Positions 20,376-32,491 are shown, counted from the first letter of the stretch. The stretch is 64,000 nt of DNA from Tubulanus polymorphus (GCF_964204645.1 NC_134031.1:13432501-13496500), one strand, 5' to 3'. Made by a program: numbers and translations. Notes: a model not told the origin generated them from the letters alone.

Positions 20376-23300
20376 TGGTTGCAACACAGCTCTCTGTGTT
20401 TTCAGTTTTTTTCTTGGCAAAGGATTAATAATTCTTTTATTGCTGTACTCGGGAGTTTAATTTGATCTGTCATGGATTTTTAAATGGATTTTATTCATAG
20501 TTGTGAAGCTGGATTGTTGAAGATGGTACTTCTATACTCTAAAGCAGAATGGATGGTATTTACCGCGACGCATTAGGCCTAGGCCTATAGGGAAATCAAT
20601 GCGTGTATTGAAACGTCCTTTTACTGATGCTAAATACCAGTTTTTCCCGTTATCAAGTTACATGTTTCAAACAGATTGGTGGTCCGAGGGAGTAACAATA
20701 TTCATTCTAAGCCCGGGCTAAAATTCGGTTAAAAAGATGTGTTCGCCATCTAACAGTAAAGTACTGTACTATGCCTCTGTAGTAGTACTATAGTAATTTA
20801 CTGACAGTACATGACACAGTTCTCTCAACACCAATTTGTGCCTCAGTTGTTGAAAACATTGGTTAAGACATTCATCACACTTAATCTTTGGATCAAAATT
20901 AATATGATTGGACTTAGCGATATGTTCTGACCGTGTTGCCGGCCCATACGCAGCGTCTCAGAATGGTTCTCGAAGGGGGACAGGCCCATTGCACAGTTTT
21001 ACTGAATGGTTCCATACCACAGAGAGGTTACTGGCAGATAGGGAGGCCCAAACACAGCCTCTCGGAACTGCTCTGGGGGCTGCCGATGCATGCATTCGTG
21101 GTAAATTTTATAAGAGCGCTTTCAAATAGTACATACGGATTTTGGGGAAGGGTAAACAAATGTAAAACTTTGTACGGGGAGGGGGTCAAAGCAAAATGTA
21201 CGTACTATTCTGACAGGAGCTCTAAGAAAATGTATGTATATATGAGATATATAAAAAAAATCATATCAAACAGTAATACAAAATACAGAATCCTAATATC
21301 GTCGAGCGACTATCTCGGCAATTTCAATCAATAGTCCCTCGATTTAAGCATAATCATTCAATTCGTTAGTTGAATGGGGGGGCTTTTCAAATGAACGTAT
21401 GGGTGGTGTGGTCAATATAGAAAGTACAAAGATCGAACGAGGAGGGGTCTAAAATCGGCTGGGGCATGTGAAGCATTTAGATTTATTTCCCGTCCAATTA
21501 ATGAATGCTTTTCGTTAGCAAAAAATAACAGGATTCTGCATTTATGCGCCGTCTATTGGAAGGGTATTCAGCTAGTTTATTATAAAGTCAAATCTGAGTA
21601 TTTGCTATAAGTAAGCAAAGCAGAATTGCATAGCAACTTTTTTGGTTTACCTTTGTCAGCAGTATGAGGTTGGCATTGAGCCAATTGAGGTAAAATCGCT
21701 GTACGTTTTTTTATTTGAGCATTTTTTTCATTGGTTCTTGGGTTAAACGACACATAATCGATGCGATTGAAGACATGACAAACTTCCGTCGATGACATGG
21801 TCAACTCGAAAAACTGTTTTTGGCGGGAAAATTCTTAGCTCTTGCGTATAAAATTGCAATGACCTCGATTGGGGGCATCGTCTATACGAGCGAATGTGAT
21901 TGGCTGTTTTTGGGATAAACGGGGAATGCCGGCGCTACTAAAATAATTATGGGGAAGCCATTTATGGCAAACGTTTCATTGGACTAGGTGTGTGCGAATT
22001 TTAAATGCTCATTGCTGGTGAGAATATAATTATTTCACATATCGCCATAGGTATTGTTTCATTTTGATACCCGGTGATTGTGTTGATTGAGATTGAAGTG
22101 AAGCGAACGTTCACAACACAAGGCCTCCACGTGCGCGGGACGGGAGTGCTAAACATTAGACTGTTGCACACATAAACACACTCTCATACAGACTACTATA
22201 TGGTGATGCTGTAACGCTGTTTGGCGCGTGCACGTTGGGTATGATAACAGGCTGAATAATCGTCGTAGCAGAAGATGAGCGCTGTGTTTTCTGTTTGATA
22301 GAATTTGAAATAAATTGTAATTTCTTGTGACCTGAAAATACTAAGCAGCAAACTATAGGTATAGGTCGAGGTCTGAATATTGTAGTGGTAAATTCCAGGA
22401 TTTAAAACGCTCCGGTGTATTAGCCGTACATTGGAAGAGGTTTCGTTCCCAAGACTCAATATGCAGCCACCCTCTGACATGTGACTTCATATGAATTTTA
22501 TTTGAATATTTTTTCATGTTGTGAAAAATATTTTTTTGAAAGTATAAAATAATTTTTGGACGTAGACCATAAACAAATGTTTATCTTTTGTCTTATTTGA
22601 CTACAAAATAATTCTTTAAGAAAGATAAAATACAATATAAACTTCTAGAACTTTGAAGTCACGAATTAAAAAGAGTTTTCAAGCAATGCCCTTACTCCAA
22701 ACAACCTTTCAAGGTAAACCACACTTTGCCCATGGGCAATTTATTTTTTTTTACGCAACTGTATACTACTAGCAGTTTTAGCAAGAGAATTTATAACTGT
22801 GACTCTGTGTCACACCGTTACATGATATTCGTGTAGATATTTATCATTTCTATCGATTTTATTCCGCTCTGAACAGTGATCGGAATTTTGTGTTCATCGT
22901 CACAATTTCAGTGGATTGATCCGTGATGATTTCTAATTCGTCTATCAACTAGAGGCTGCTTCATGATTCGTCGTCTACTACTAGAAACGATTGGTTTGTC
23001 GGACTAATTTCTGTCTATTTATCTGGTGTTGGTGATCAGGACCAATCTTTAATCTTCATGTTTGTTTAATTATTCAAGGAGCGACGTGTTGGAGGTCTAC
23101 AGCGTGATTTGTTATTTCGACACTGTTGAGTATCTTTGATTCAAATTAAATTTAGATTGTTCCTCGGATAAAATTGTTGGTAATAATATTCGGAAAATAA
23201 TGCATCGATAAGAATTGATAATTGATAAGGTTAACTTTTGAGTTGGTACCAGTATTTGGAATTGGCATAACTTGGTTGAAATTTGGTTCGGGTTAGTTAT

Positions 23301-23609
23301 TGGTTTAAAAAAAAAATATATCATTGCTATATACTCACTTATCACGTCTGAATGAATTTATATAGGGGTTTAAAAGTTTCTCACCCCACGCACGCGTGTT
23401 GCCAATACCATCAGGAAGTGCGTTACACTATGATCATCGGTAAAGATGCAATCACACTTACATACAATGACTGGTAGAGACTTAGGCATTCATATGCTGA
23501 TTTATGATGAAAGCCATTAACAGGTGTTATTACTACTGATAAAAGCAGATACATTACGTAGGCAACTTTTCTTAGGTTTTTTAGTCACTTGGGAGTTAAG
23601 TCAATATTT
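20376..23609. other. Gene-free stretch
   Basis: No coding region or RNA gene could be supported on either strand. Overlapping frames at 20908-21334 (near ACGCAGCGTCTCAGAATGG) are moderately open but lack any domain. Confidence 0.55.
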
Positions 23610-23915
23610 TGTTTTTGGTCAATACCCTTGATGTTTCACATGTCTATGTATCTCCATATAGGGCCCATCATCATAAGACAAATTAGGCTGATCGGACTCA
23701 AGATGGCCGTCTTATGACTAAAAAGGTCATTTTGACCTGAATTCGGAGATCCGTGGCTAACTACAGCGTTCCTACATAGACCCTTAAATCCCTCACAAAA
23801 CCCGCAAATTCCTAGATTTTCTTAGTTTTAGCCCTTGGCCCAAGGTGTTGAATATTGAGTAGTCAGATTTTCAAGCATTTCGCCAAGGTGTCCCGGGATC
23901 CCTTGTTATATTTTG
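23610..23915 (+). mobile_element. Internally deleted copy of the TIR/minisatellite element
   Basis: Carries the GGGCCCATCATCATAAG and CAAGATGGCCGTCTTATGAC words of the family and ends GTCCCGGGATCCCTTGTT like the full copies, but lacks the ~150-bp repeat block. Confidence 0.65.
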
Positions 23916-24115
23916 CTGAAACTTGGCAACAATTTGAAACAATTTGGTAGGCCTACTGGTATACGTTTTTGATTTGCTAAATACAAAGATGACTTTCTGT
24001 TGGCCATTTTGGCATGTATTGAATTTTGTGTAAAAAAAATTGAACGTGGCTGATTGATGGCCGTTCTGTCTATATAGTGAAATTTGCACACACACACACA
24101 CAACTCTTCCGATCT

Positions 24116-25415
24116 TTAGTGTAATGTTTTGAAGACGTTTCAAGGTAAATGTCTTGATATTTGGTTTATACGTGTATGTACCCTAGACACATCTTCAGCC
24201 CAAAAACTGGCCCTGTCAGATTCAAGATGGCCGACTGGCAGCCATTGTTGTTTGCCAAAATCAGCACTTTTCGCCAAAATCAGCAAGTTTTCAAGGGAAA
24301 TTTTGAAGATGCGTTTATCAATTACCTTGATCGTTCAGATATATTTGCATCCCCCAAGGGCCCATCAGCATGAGAAAAATTTGGTCGATTGGACTCAAGA
24401 TGGTTGTCCTGTGACCTTTTTTGTGCCCAAAAATGTCAATTTTGGCCTGAATTGTGAATCCTGTTAGTGTAGCTTCCTAATGGTTTGCCATTTTTCATTG
24501 CAATTTGTGATGGGTATTCTTTGGAAAGGGATCTCTTATGCCCAAGACAGGTACATTTGATCAGGCAATTATGACGCAATTGGCGGCCATCTTGGTGTCA
24601 TCAGTACTCATCGTAGGTGGAAAAAAGTTTTCCCACATTATATTGATACTTAAGCATATTTTGTTACCACAATCAATTGAAAAGTTGTAGCTCATGATAT
24701 GGTAATGATCGTGGTAATTTCAAGGTCAGGCGTCGAACAATGCAATAACTTAGTATTTCTATATTATATTTGTACCTATGCATATTTTTTTTTACCACAA
24801 TCAATTGGAAAGTTGTAGCTCATCACATGGTCTGTGATTGCGGTGAGTTTCAAGGACATTAGTTATTCTATATGGTCACTAGGGGGCCTTGAATAGTAGA
24901 ATAACTTAGTATTTCCTTATTATATTGGTACCTAGGCATATTTTGTTACCATGATCAATTGCAAAGTTGTAGCTCATGACATGTTCTATGATTATGGTGA
25001 GTTTCGAGGTCATTAATTTTTCTATATGGTCACCAAGAATAGTAGAATAACTTTGTATTTCCTTTTTATATTGGTACCTAGGCATATATTGTTATCACAA
25101 CCAATTGCCAAATTGTAGCTGCTGACATGTTCAATGAATGTGGTGAGTTTCAAGGTCATTGGGTTTGCATATGGTTGACAGGGGCGTTGAATAGTAGAAT
25201 AACTTAGTATTTCCATATTATATTGGTACCAAGGCATATATTGTTATCACAACTAATTGCGAAATTGTAGCTGCTGACATGTTCTATGAATGTGGTGAGT
25301 TTCTAGGTCATTGGGTTTTGTGTATGGTCACCAGGGGGCATTGAATATTCCAATTGTTAGATTGTGCATTTGAAACCACTTTCCAAGTGGGCATGGTGTC
25401 CCTGGACCCCTTGTT
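24116..25415 (+). mobile_element. TIR/minisatellite element, copy A (5' end missing)
   Basis: Shares with the copies at 43.0 and 61.4 kb: TTTTGAAGACG, CAAGATGGCCGACTGGCAGCC, then four to five ~150-bp units (ACCACAATCAATTG, AAAGTTGTAGCTCATGACATG, GGTCACCAGGGGGC, AATAGTAGAATAACTTAGTA) and the end CCAAGTGGGCATGGTGTCC...CCCCTTGTT. Its 5' terminus (TTTAGCCCACTTGGGAC in other copies) is replaced by CA-repeat sequence. Confidence 0.75.
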
Positions 25416-27116
25416 TTCAGGTAAAAGCAGGATAAAATTTTCATAAATAAAAGATCTACCAATCAAACGCTTACGAGATTTTTGAACTCATTAAGCAATG
25501 GGAGTGTCTGACCGCAAAGCATTCAGAGGACTCGGCCTCTGGGGTTACTTAGCTCTCTTGAGAATTAGATTCTAACCCTCCTCATGGCCCTGTGTATGGC
25601 TCCCATCTCAAATGACAATGTGCTTACTTCCTTCAGAATTAGTTTTGTTTGGGTCATATTTTTGACTTACTCTTTGTGTGAAGAGTGGCACACTTAATGT
25701 TTGATTCACTCTCACGAGTGAATCAGCAAGGAGTTTGAGGTTACCCTAAGTTTTGAGGTAACCCTAAATCCACCATTTGGTATATAGTGGCCAGGAAGTG
25801 GGCAGGATAGCTGCATGCACACAAACTCTTTACATCCCTATATGACACATGAACACCAGTTTTACAGGTGAAGTATTCCATTTCCTGTTAACGACAGTTC
25901 TATCTAAATGTTAATTAGTTTTCAGTCATTCCGGTTTGTTTTGTAATTATATACCGGTTTTCTGTGCGTCATCTGCAGCATTAATGCTTACTATGTATAA
26001 CTGAAATAATTAGATAATGACGAATCCTTTTTAACTTCGTAGTAGGCTACTAGAAATTAGTCAATTGCTTTGATCTTGGTCCCATAGTTTGCAGTATAGA
26101 TATGCTGATATAACTGACATCGGGGATTAATTGACAGTATTAAAGTTGATTTTTTGCATCATCACTGGGATAGGCTTAAATGTCTGCAGATACATTGCCG
26201 CGTAACAACTCATTATGGACTTCATGGTGTTTTCCCTTAATGGGATATTATTCGCAAATAACTTTCAAGGTTTGTTTTAACATGAAGGTATAGATAGAAC
26301 ATCACAGTCTAAATTTGTTCACTTTTCATTTCCCTGAGACTTTCATTTGGGGGGAATTTTAGACTTCAAGATATTTGTATTTAATGTATTGTCTTGTTAG
26401 GCATCTATCTACTGCTAACCTAGAATTTGGACTTGAGGTCATTAGATATTGGTCCATTGATCATACCTATTGAAATCAAGTGACTTATTCAATATGGCCG
26501 CTACTGCTTACATTCTGAATTAGTGCTGCAAACGAAATGATTGATTTTCTTTTAAAAGTTGGTAGGTTCAAGGTCTCTTAAAAAGTTCTTGCTCTTTTTA
26601 TCCAGGGCGGAGATATTCAATTCTTTGTGAGTGTTCAACACACTACAAATCATATATGAAACTTGCTAGATGATGAGCTATAGGTCCATGGATTAAGTCT
26701 ACATTTCTTGCTCTTTTGAACTAACCGCCATAACATTTTTTGACATACCAGTGTGGCATGCGTGGCATTGCACCACTTTCTAGCTATAATCGAATGTTTC
26801 TTAGCTTTTGAAGATTTGGCCATGGGATTTTTATGTATGTTGGCTGCCTGAAAATGCCATGCTCAAACACCATACATTTTTATGATATAATGTAAGAAGA
26901 AAATCTCATATCTCATGACCTAAAAGACCTATTCAGTTCTAAATTTTGGAACAGACTAAATCTGTGTGGGTGCGCGCATGCATGTGTATGGACAGAAACT
27001 GGTTCCAGGTCTGTTCTAAATCATACTCTGTGGTGAATTCAATTGTAATAAGCTAGTCACTAAATCGACGTAAAGCTGTTAATTAATATAGGGTCTAAAT
27101 ATTTTTCATATATTTC
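25416..27116. other. Gene-free stretch
   Basis: No gene seen. A 22-base hairpin (GATTCACTC tcac GAGTGAATC) sits at about 25701-25722. The last 120 bp (26938-27055) belong to a repeat also found at 51.2 kb. Confidence 0.55.
26938..27055. repeat. Interspersed repeat shared with 51205-51300
   Basis: Both copies contain ACTGGTTCCAGGTC and GTGGTGAATTCAATTGT-like words in the same order and orientation, with a TG/CG-rich insertion in this copy. Confidence 0.7.
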
Positions 27117-27150
27117 TTGACGATGATCTCTAGTGTGAGATCGAAACGTC
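27116..27150 (+). ncRNA. Hairpin with hammerhead-like core
   Basis: TTGACGA, a perfect 6-bp stem GATCTC/GAGATC around TAGTGT, then GAAAC. This resembles the hammerhead ribozyme core CUGANGA - stem II - GAAAC with the first C changed to U and one extra base before stem II. TGACG also pairs with the following CGTCA, so a plain two-stem hairpin explains it as well. A CUGAAGA...GAAA version lies at 30003-30035. Cleavage activity is not established. Confidence 0.3.
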
Positions 27151-27558
27151 ATGTTTTTACATTTTAGAAATAAATTCTCGATTTTAAATTCTTTTTATTG
27201 TACATAGTGGGTTTTTATTACGCCGCTTAAAGCGTATGTATGTTTCAATGCGCGAAATTAAATAGTTCCAATTGTCACCTAATTTTACTTTGCTGTCCGG
27301 AAGACATTGAGATGTGTCGTGTTACTTTTACGCGAAGAGTGTAAACAAATTAATTATTGAAACAATACAATAGTTTTGTGCTTGAAGATAAGATACTGCC
27401 CGCGCGCATCAATCGAACGCGCTTAACTACAAGTATTCAAGTAGGCCTACAACTGCTGTGTCGAATCGATGATGAGTGTTGCATTATATTTATCTCTTTC
27501 TAAAATCGCAAATTTTTCTCTGGCTTTGCACATAGGTTATTTCAAGTAGTGAGAAAAA

Positions 27559-27813
27559 ATGGTACGGTTAGCTTTGGTGCTACTGATGTCGATTTTTAAC
27601 GCCGTTAGCATTCTCGTTCTCCCGTGCCACACGTGCAGAACAGCGCGTATCGTGCTGAACAGAAGAAGAACTGTCATGGCGCTTGCGCTGTGTTACTGCT
27701 GCTACAGCGGCACAGGGATGAAAATGTTTTCTTCATCTCCATCATTCCAGAGAGCAGTGGAAATATGTAGAGATTTAGGGGGGATGAGGGTTATTGGGAC
27801 TTGGGTCACATAA
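27559..27813 (+). CDS. Hypothetical small protein with signal-like N-terminus
   Basis: 85 codons. The N-terminus MVRLALVLLMSIFNAVSIL is strongly hydrophobic and would pass as a signal peptide or membrane segment. Cys residues (CHTC, CYCC) and a basic NRRR site follow. The ATG has a purine at -3 (AAAAATGG). There is no domain, no clear splice donor and no neighbouring exon, so it may be chance. Included because it is the only open frame in 20-31 kb with such a leader. Confidence 0.18.
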   Translation: MVRLALVLLMSIFNAVSILVLPCHTCRTARIVLNRRRTVMALALCYCCYSGTGMKMFSSSPSFQRAVEICRDLGGMRVIGTWVT

Positions 27814-28309
27814 TTTTTCTGAGATCGGTAGATCACATTTTGCGGCCATAAAAGCGCTGCGAACCGTAAAAGCGTTCATTGTACTGGTTTGTGTTTTCCC
27901 GATCTCCGTTTACTTTACGTTGTACAAGTATAACACGGAAAAACCCAATGCCAGGTATTGATGTGCAGTCGCGGCCATGGCCATGTTTCAGAAGGTACCA
28001 GTATAATACCACGGAATATAAATGTTCTAAACTCGAAAGGGGGACACCTTTGAATTTCTGATATTTTTCGAGCCTCAGGACCTTTGGTCCTCTAGTCTTA
28101 TTATCCGTTTACCACGTTTGATTGTGGTTATCGTACTAATTTCTATATTGCCTAAACTTGTATAGGCCTAACAGATTATTGGGTACTTGTGTCTTAAATC
28201 TTAATTGCATGTGCTGTTCATAGAGTACCTGTCTTAATTGTTTTGAAAATTCCCAGAACAAATTTAACATAGATTGATTGATATTTCCAGATATATGATA
28301 GATTGGAGT
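27814..28309. other. Gene-free stretch
   Basis: Nothing supported here on either strand. Confidence 0.5.
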
Positions 28310-28450
28310 TGTCATAACTTTTTGAATGAATAATAGCCAAGGACTAAAAAATCTATCATTTAGATATGAATTTCAGGGTAAAATACTTATGGCGATATCT
28401 TGCAGGGTCATTTATAATTATCTATAGCAAATTCAGATAGTTGCTGGAGT
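28310..28450. repeat. Interspersed repeat shared with 51.4-51.55 kb
   Basis: GGGTAAAATACTTATGGCGA and ATAATTATCTATAGC here correspond to GGGTAAAATACTCGTGGCAA and ATAACTATCTATAGC at 51471-51520. The start (AATAATAGCCAAGGACT...TATCATTTAGATATGAA) also resembles the 3' coding part of the LINE at 36260-36295, so it may be a LINE remnant. Confidence 0.6.
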
Positions 28451-28530
28451 CAATGGATTGATTTTGATTTATCCATTAGCACTCAGGAATTTCACTATGT
28501 AGTGTCAATTATTCCTCAGAAAAGTCAAGG

Positions 28531-29079
28531 GAAAATCCAAGTTTGTCATGATACTGAATAGCTCATTTGCTGTTTATTTTCATGTATTACAAGTTTGTGT
28601 TATTTTGAAGTAAAAAGTCAAGGCTTTCATATGATATAAGATTTGATGAGGTGGGCCACCAAAATGGTTTCTTTTTGGCCCACGAAATTCATACAAAACT
28701 TACTTAGGTTTCCAGGGAAAATCCAAGTTTGTCACGATACTGAATAGCTCATTTGCTGTTTATTTTTCATGCATTACAAGTTTGTGTTATTTTGTAGTAA
28801 AAAGTCAAGGCTTTCATATGATCTAAGATTTGATGAGGTGGGCCACCAAAATAGTGTCTTTTTGGCCCACGAAATTCATACAAACTTACTTAGGTTTCCA
28901 GGGAAAATCCAAGTTTGTCACGACACTGAAAAGCTAATTTGCTGTTTATTTTCATGCATTACAAGTTTGTGTTATTTTGTAGTAAACAGTGGAGGCTTTC
29001 ATATGATATAAGATTTGATGAGGTGGGCCACCAAAATCGTGTTCTTTTGGCCCCCAAAATTCATACAAACTTACTTGGA
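28531..29079. repeat. Tandem array, three 186-bp units
   Basis: Units begin at 28531, 28717 and 28903 with GAAAATCCAAGTTTGTCA. Each contains GATGAGGTGGGCCACCAAAA and ends in ATACAAACTTACTTAGGTTT. Units 1 and 2 are closest; the third has drifted most. It yields overlapping pseudo-ORFs, which are not genes. Confidence 0.93.
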
Positions 29080-29932
29080 TTTGAAATGACTGATGTCATG
29101 TTCATACTCCAAATCCTTGAGAATTTGAAATAGGAAGATGTTGATTTCTGTACGGTATTTTGAGGACTCGGGAGTTTATCGTAAGCTATTGGTTTGAACC
29201 CCACTATAACCATGTGCAGCATATGAAAAAAGTGTCAGGGCAGATTCGGGCCGCTTGAGGAGTAAAAGGCAGGGCAGATGCGAGCGGCTTGAGTGCTTAT
29301 GGGTTAGAACATTACGCACAATATAACTATCTCTTGAGGCACCAAAACATATCGGCTTCACCAAACCAGTACCCAGCCGATCAACTGACTACAAAGTGCA
29401 GTATATTTTCATCGGTTATTTGCAATGGCGTTGGAAGTGCAACAACTGCACCGCCTCGGCAATAATTTTCTGAATGACGTTTTTGCTACTTCGAATACCA
29501 CGTTTTTGAAGAAATTAAGTAAATTCGCCGCGGCAATATTTAGAACCTGTCCAAAATCAGTATTTGGCCACGGCAATCAAAAATTGCTCCCACCACGCCT
29601 GATTTGGTCTTGGTAAAAATGAAATGGGGTTTGATTTTGGTATCGGAAATCGAAGTCAGTACAGATATAGTTGGATGGTCAGTCGAAATTATTTGATTTT
29701 TTGTTTGAATCGAAGTAGATGATTGGAAATTTCGGTTACCAAACCATGGTCAGACTGTATTGTTCGGTGACAAATCCAAACTGTTAACTGTGTTACTTAA
29801 AAGGTATAAACTGTATTGTACACAGCTGTGAATACGATGAGCATCTTTAAGGGTATGACTCCATACTCTTCCATTCATGCAGGGATACATATCTCAGGTT
29901 CAATTGAACCCCAATCCTTTTCTTTCTTCTGG

Positions 29933-29933
<1 letters not shown>
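29080..29933. other. Gene-free stretch
   Basis: A 63-codon frame at 29425-29616 has no recognisable feature. Nothing else found. Confidence 0.5.
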
Positions 29934-29975
<42 letters not shown>

Positions 29976-30151
29976 CATAATTTCCTCTGTAACTCAGTAT
30001 TCCTGAAGATGACCTTTAGAATATAATCGAAATGTCTAATTAACGATTAACCCCTGGAAACATCTTTTAACTTAATTTTTTCACTCCTGGAAACATCTTT
30101 TACCTTAATTTTTGCGTTATTATTGAAGAATTCTCTCTCTCTATATATATG

Positions 30152-30188
<37 letters not shown>
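29934..30188. repeat. Two (TA)n microsatellites and a 34-bp duplication
   Basis: TA runs at about 29934-29972 and 30155-30188. Between them CCTGGAAACATCTTTTA is duplicated (about 30053 and 30087) and a hairpin-like CTGAAGATGACC...CGAAATGTC lies at 30003-30035. Confidence 0.85.
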
Positions 30189-30190
<2 letters not shown>

Positions 30191-30744
30191 TCATAACACG
30201 TATATAATTTTAGTGTCTTATTAATGCTGAGTGTACTCAACATCAACTACTGAATGCGTCATCAGCTATAGGCTATTTATATGTCCTGTGCACATTGGAT
30301 CATAAAAAACCTCCATCAATTCGGCTACTATCTATATTCTATGTCATTCATACCAAACTTCATATTAATAAGTCAATACTAGTGAATCCCCGAAGTACGA
30401 ATTCATGGGCGTAATTAAAAATGATCACTGCAGTACAGTACGTATAGTAGTATAGCAGTATAGTACATAACAGAAGTACAGCCATTGGGGGATCCTCCTA
30501 TAGCTCAATGCTATGTCTGAGTAATGTAAGCCAGAGCAGACCATAATGGATTTTATTCTAATGTTTGGCTTACGTAAGCTGCGCCAGAACCCCTTAGCCA
30601 AATAAAGCATAATTATGTCATCTAGGGAGGTTTTGTTAAATCACAAGTCGCCGTACTATCTGCTGGCGATGAGAAAGGTATAAATTGGCGATCAATCCCT
30701 CGTCCATCAGCTGCCAACTGAGTGCTCTTATGACCGCTGATTCA
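30189..30744. other. Gene-free stretch
   Basis: Nothing supported. A CAGTACAGTA-type run at 30428-30475 is low complexity. Confidence 0.5.
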
Positions 30745-31230
30745 ACGATGATCAAAGATAGACTGGTTCCCGTTCGAACGTCTAAAATAGACTGGTTGCC
30801 AGTCTTAGAATATTCAGTTTGGCTGTTCTGTATGGACGCCCTGAGATGACATTGCCAGTTGCTAGTTGCCAATTGCTAATTGCCAGTTGCGAGTTGCCAA
30901 TTGCTAGCTCTCAAATGCCACTTGCTAGTTGACCACTTTTTCAACCTGCCCGCTAGCGCCACCTCAATATATTTAGAAAAAATAATTACCACATATCAAA
31001 CCATAATATTCCGTAATAGTTCTATGATTGAACATTAATAATATCACTAACGTGATATAGCCATTTCTATTAATATTAATAACACAATATCAGGCAAAAA
31101 AAACATCTTAGCCAGTTAGGAACTATTTCTGACTCCCGATGTGAATACCGCGGCGTGCCTGCGGGTGGGGCTAGTTAGGTTCAGACTGCAGCCGTGCAGT
31201 GGCTGGGAACCAGTCCATCTTTGATCATCT
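30745..31230. repeat. Inverted repeat pair around a GTTGCYA minisatellite
   Basis: GATGATCAAAGATAGACTGG at about 30747 is matched in reverse by CCAGTCCATCTTTGATCATC at about 31209. Inside, 30845-30935 is a run of heptamer-like TTGCCAG/TTGCTAG/TTGCCAA words. May be a small fold-back element; no target duplication recognised. Confidence 0.5.
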
Positions 31231-31625
31231 TTGACTCAATGATCATTGTTTTTAGATTAACATCATCAAATGATGTCGTTCTTCATCAATGCATGTTCTA
31301 TTATCGTTTCATAACTAATACCATCATTTTATACATTTTAGTATCATCGTTTCATATCTTTCTATTATCGTTTAGACATCGTTCAACCTTTTTAGGACGT
31401 TCGTTAGATGAACGTCCTTATGTGATCGGTTTGCCGGTTGATGACGCACTTCCGATTTGGTTGACAGATGTTTAAGGTCGTTTTAAAGCCAGTTAGTTAG
31501 AGATTTCCTCAAATTCCGCATCAGAAATGGTGTCTTCAAGTTGGGATTGAATTTGGTTGAAAATAGTTGGTTAGTTTTTGCTGTGCCCTCTTGAAAAAAT
31601 GCTCTTCATGCCGTTTATGTGACAT
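31231..31625. other. Gene-free stretch
   Basis: A perfect hairpin AGGACGTTC gttagat GAACGTCCT is present at 31394-31418. No coding region supported. Confidence 0.5.
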
Positions 31626-31734
31626 CACACATCACGTGTTGCTTATGACGTAGTGATCGACAGAAGTGCCATTTTTAAAATCGTTGTATCGTAGATGTTA
31701 ACTTTAGAGGACCGTACAAAGTCTCTTTGAAGGT
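31626..31734 (+). promoter_or_regulatory. Promoter-like motifs and possible first exon with strong donor
   Basis: ATCACGTGTTG and a CRE-like ATGACGTAG (31632-31655) are followed by sequence ending TTTGAAG and the donor GTGAGT at 31733. The only ATG (31694) stops before the donor, so this would be a noncoding exon or an internal exon read in another frame. In the frame giving VDVNFRGPYKVSLK it would join the exon at 32387 without a stop. Which gene it serves is not shown by the sequence. Confidence 0.3.
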
Positions 31735-32093
31735 GAGTGTCAACATATAGGCCCTATGGTGACTTAACTTAATTCCTTGTGAGCGCACAGAGGCCCTGTG
31801 AGAATCTAGAGACGTTGGCAGCATTGAAAATTACGCAATGGTCCGCTCGACGCGCATACACATGCTGTCAGTTTGACCTACGTGACTAAATACAGCCGCC
31901 ATGAATCAGAAGCAATCCACTTCAAATTTTATGAAGTGAATATCATAATTATTATTTATCCGATATACACCAATAAACCTTTAAGAGAAAGGTATTTGGC
32001 GTCGGATTCTGTACCGAAAATCCCGGATTGTTTCACTGCATAGTTTTTTTAGTAGGGTTCTTTTAACATTTTGCCTATAAGCCATTTGATTGA

Positions 32094-32156
32094 CACGTGG
32101 GGCGGGGCTCGCGATCTGCCGATGACGTCAGATGTAAACAATAATATAACCACGTG
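32094..32156. promoter_or_regulatory. Cluster of E-box, GC-box and CRE motifs
   Basis: CACGTG at 32094-32099 and 32151-32156, GGGGCGGGGC at 32099-32108 and TGACGTCA at 32123-32130 lie within 63 bp of otherwise AT-rich DNA. These are classical sites for bHLH, Sp1/KLF and CREB/ATF factors. The cluster is 0.9 kb upstream of the first recognised PKN exon, so it could be a PKN promoter; a transcription start is not visible. Confidence 0.35.
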
Positions 32157-32386
32157 CATGGCGCACATGTGTAAACAAACCTGGCAACAAATTAGATTTT
32201 TTGGCGCCAAAACTTTTTTGATTTTTTCTTTTGTCCAATGATTTTCAACTGGAGCCAACTGCTATGCTATTAGATTGTACAATCAAGTATTCACGTTTTA
32301 TAGACTTTCTCTGAAATAATTCTTGTCCAGGGGACATGTATTGAAATATCTATTGTCGTTGTTTTTGTTTTCGTTTTTATTTTTAG

Positions 32387-32491
32387 GATATAAACAGCCT
32401 AGAAGAAACATCATCTGGCAGACACACATTTGACTACAGATCATATCCTGTTATAAAATGTGTTTAATAAATATTTTACTCAAGTTTTCTT
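32387..32491 (+). CDS. Possible terminal exon of an unrecognised gene
   Basis: A long T-rich tract ending TTTTTAG (32386) precedes an open frame of 26 codons starting DINSLEETSSGRH and ending TAA, with AATAAA overlapping the stop region at 32466-32471. This is the layout of a short last exon with its polyadenylation signal. No family is recognised, and no upstream exon is certain apart from the candidate at 31733. Confidence 0.3.

Noticed and set aside
20908-21334. Two overlapping open frames as a host gene
   Set aside because: No domain, no splice context, and codon content looks like chance.
23871-24143. Minus-strand frames of 65-90 residues
   Set aside because: They lie across the CA repeat and the TIR element and have no protein-like features.
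28769-29133. Open frames of 64-80 residues at 28.8-29.1 kb
   Set aside because: Products of the 186-bp tandem array, repeated with the unit.
31901-31939. ATG in a GCCGCCATGA context as the PKN start
   Set aside because: The frame stops after 12 codons and has no splice donor before the stop.
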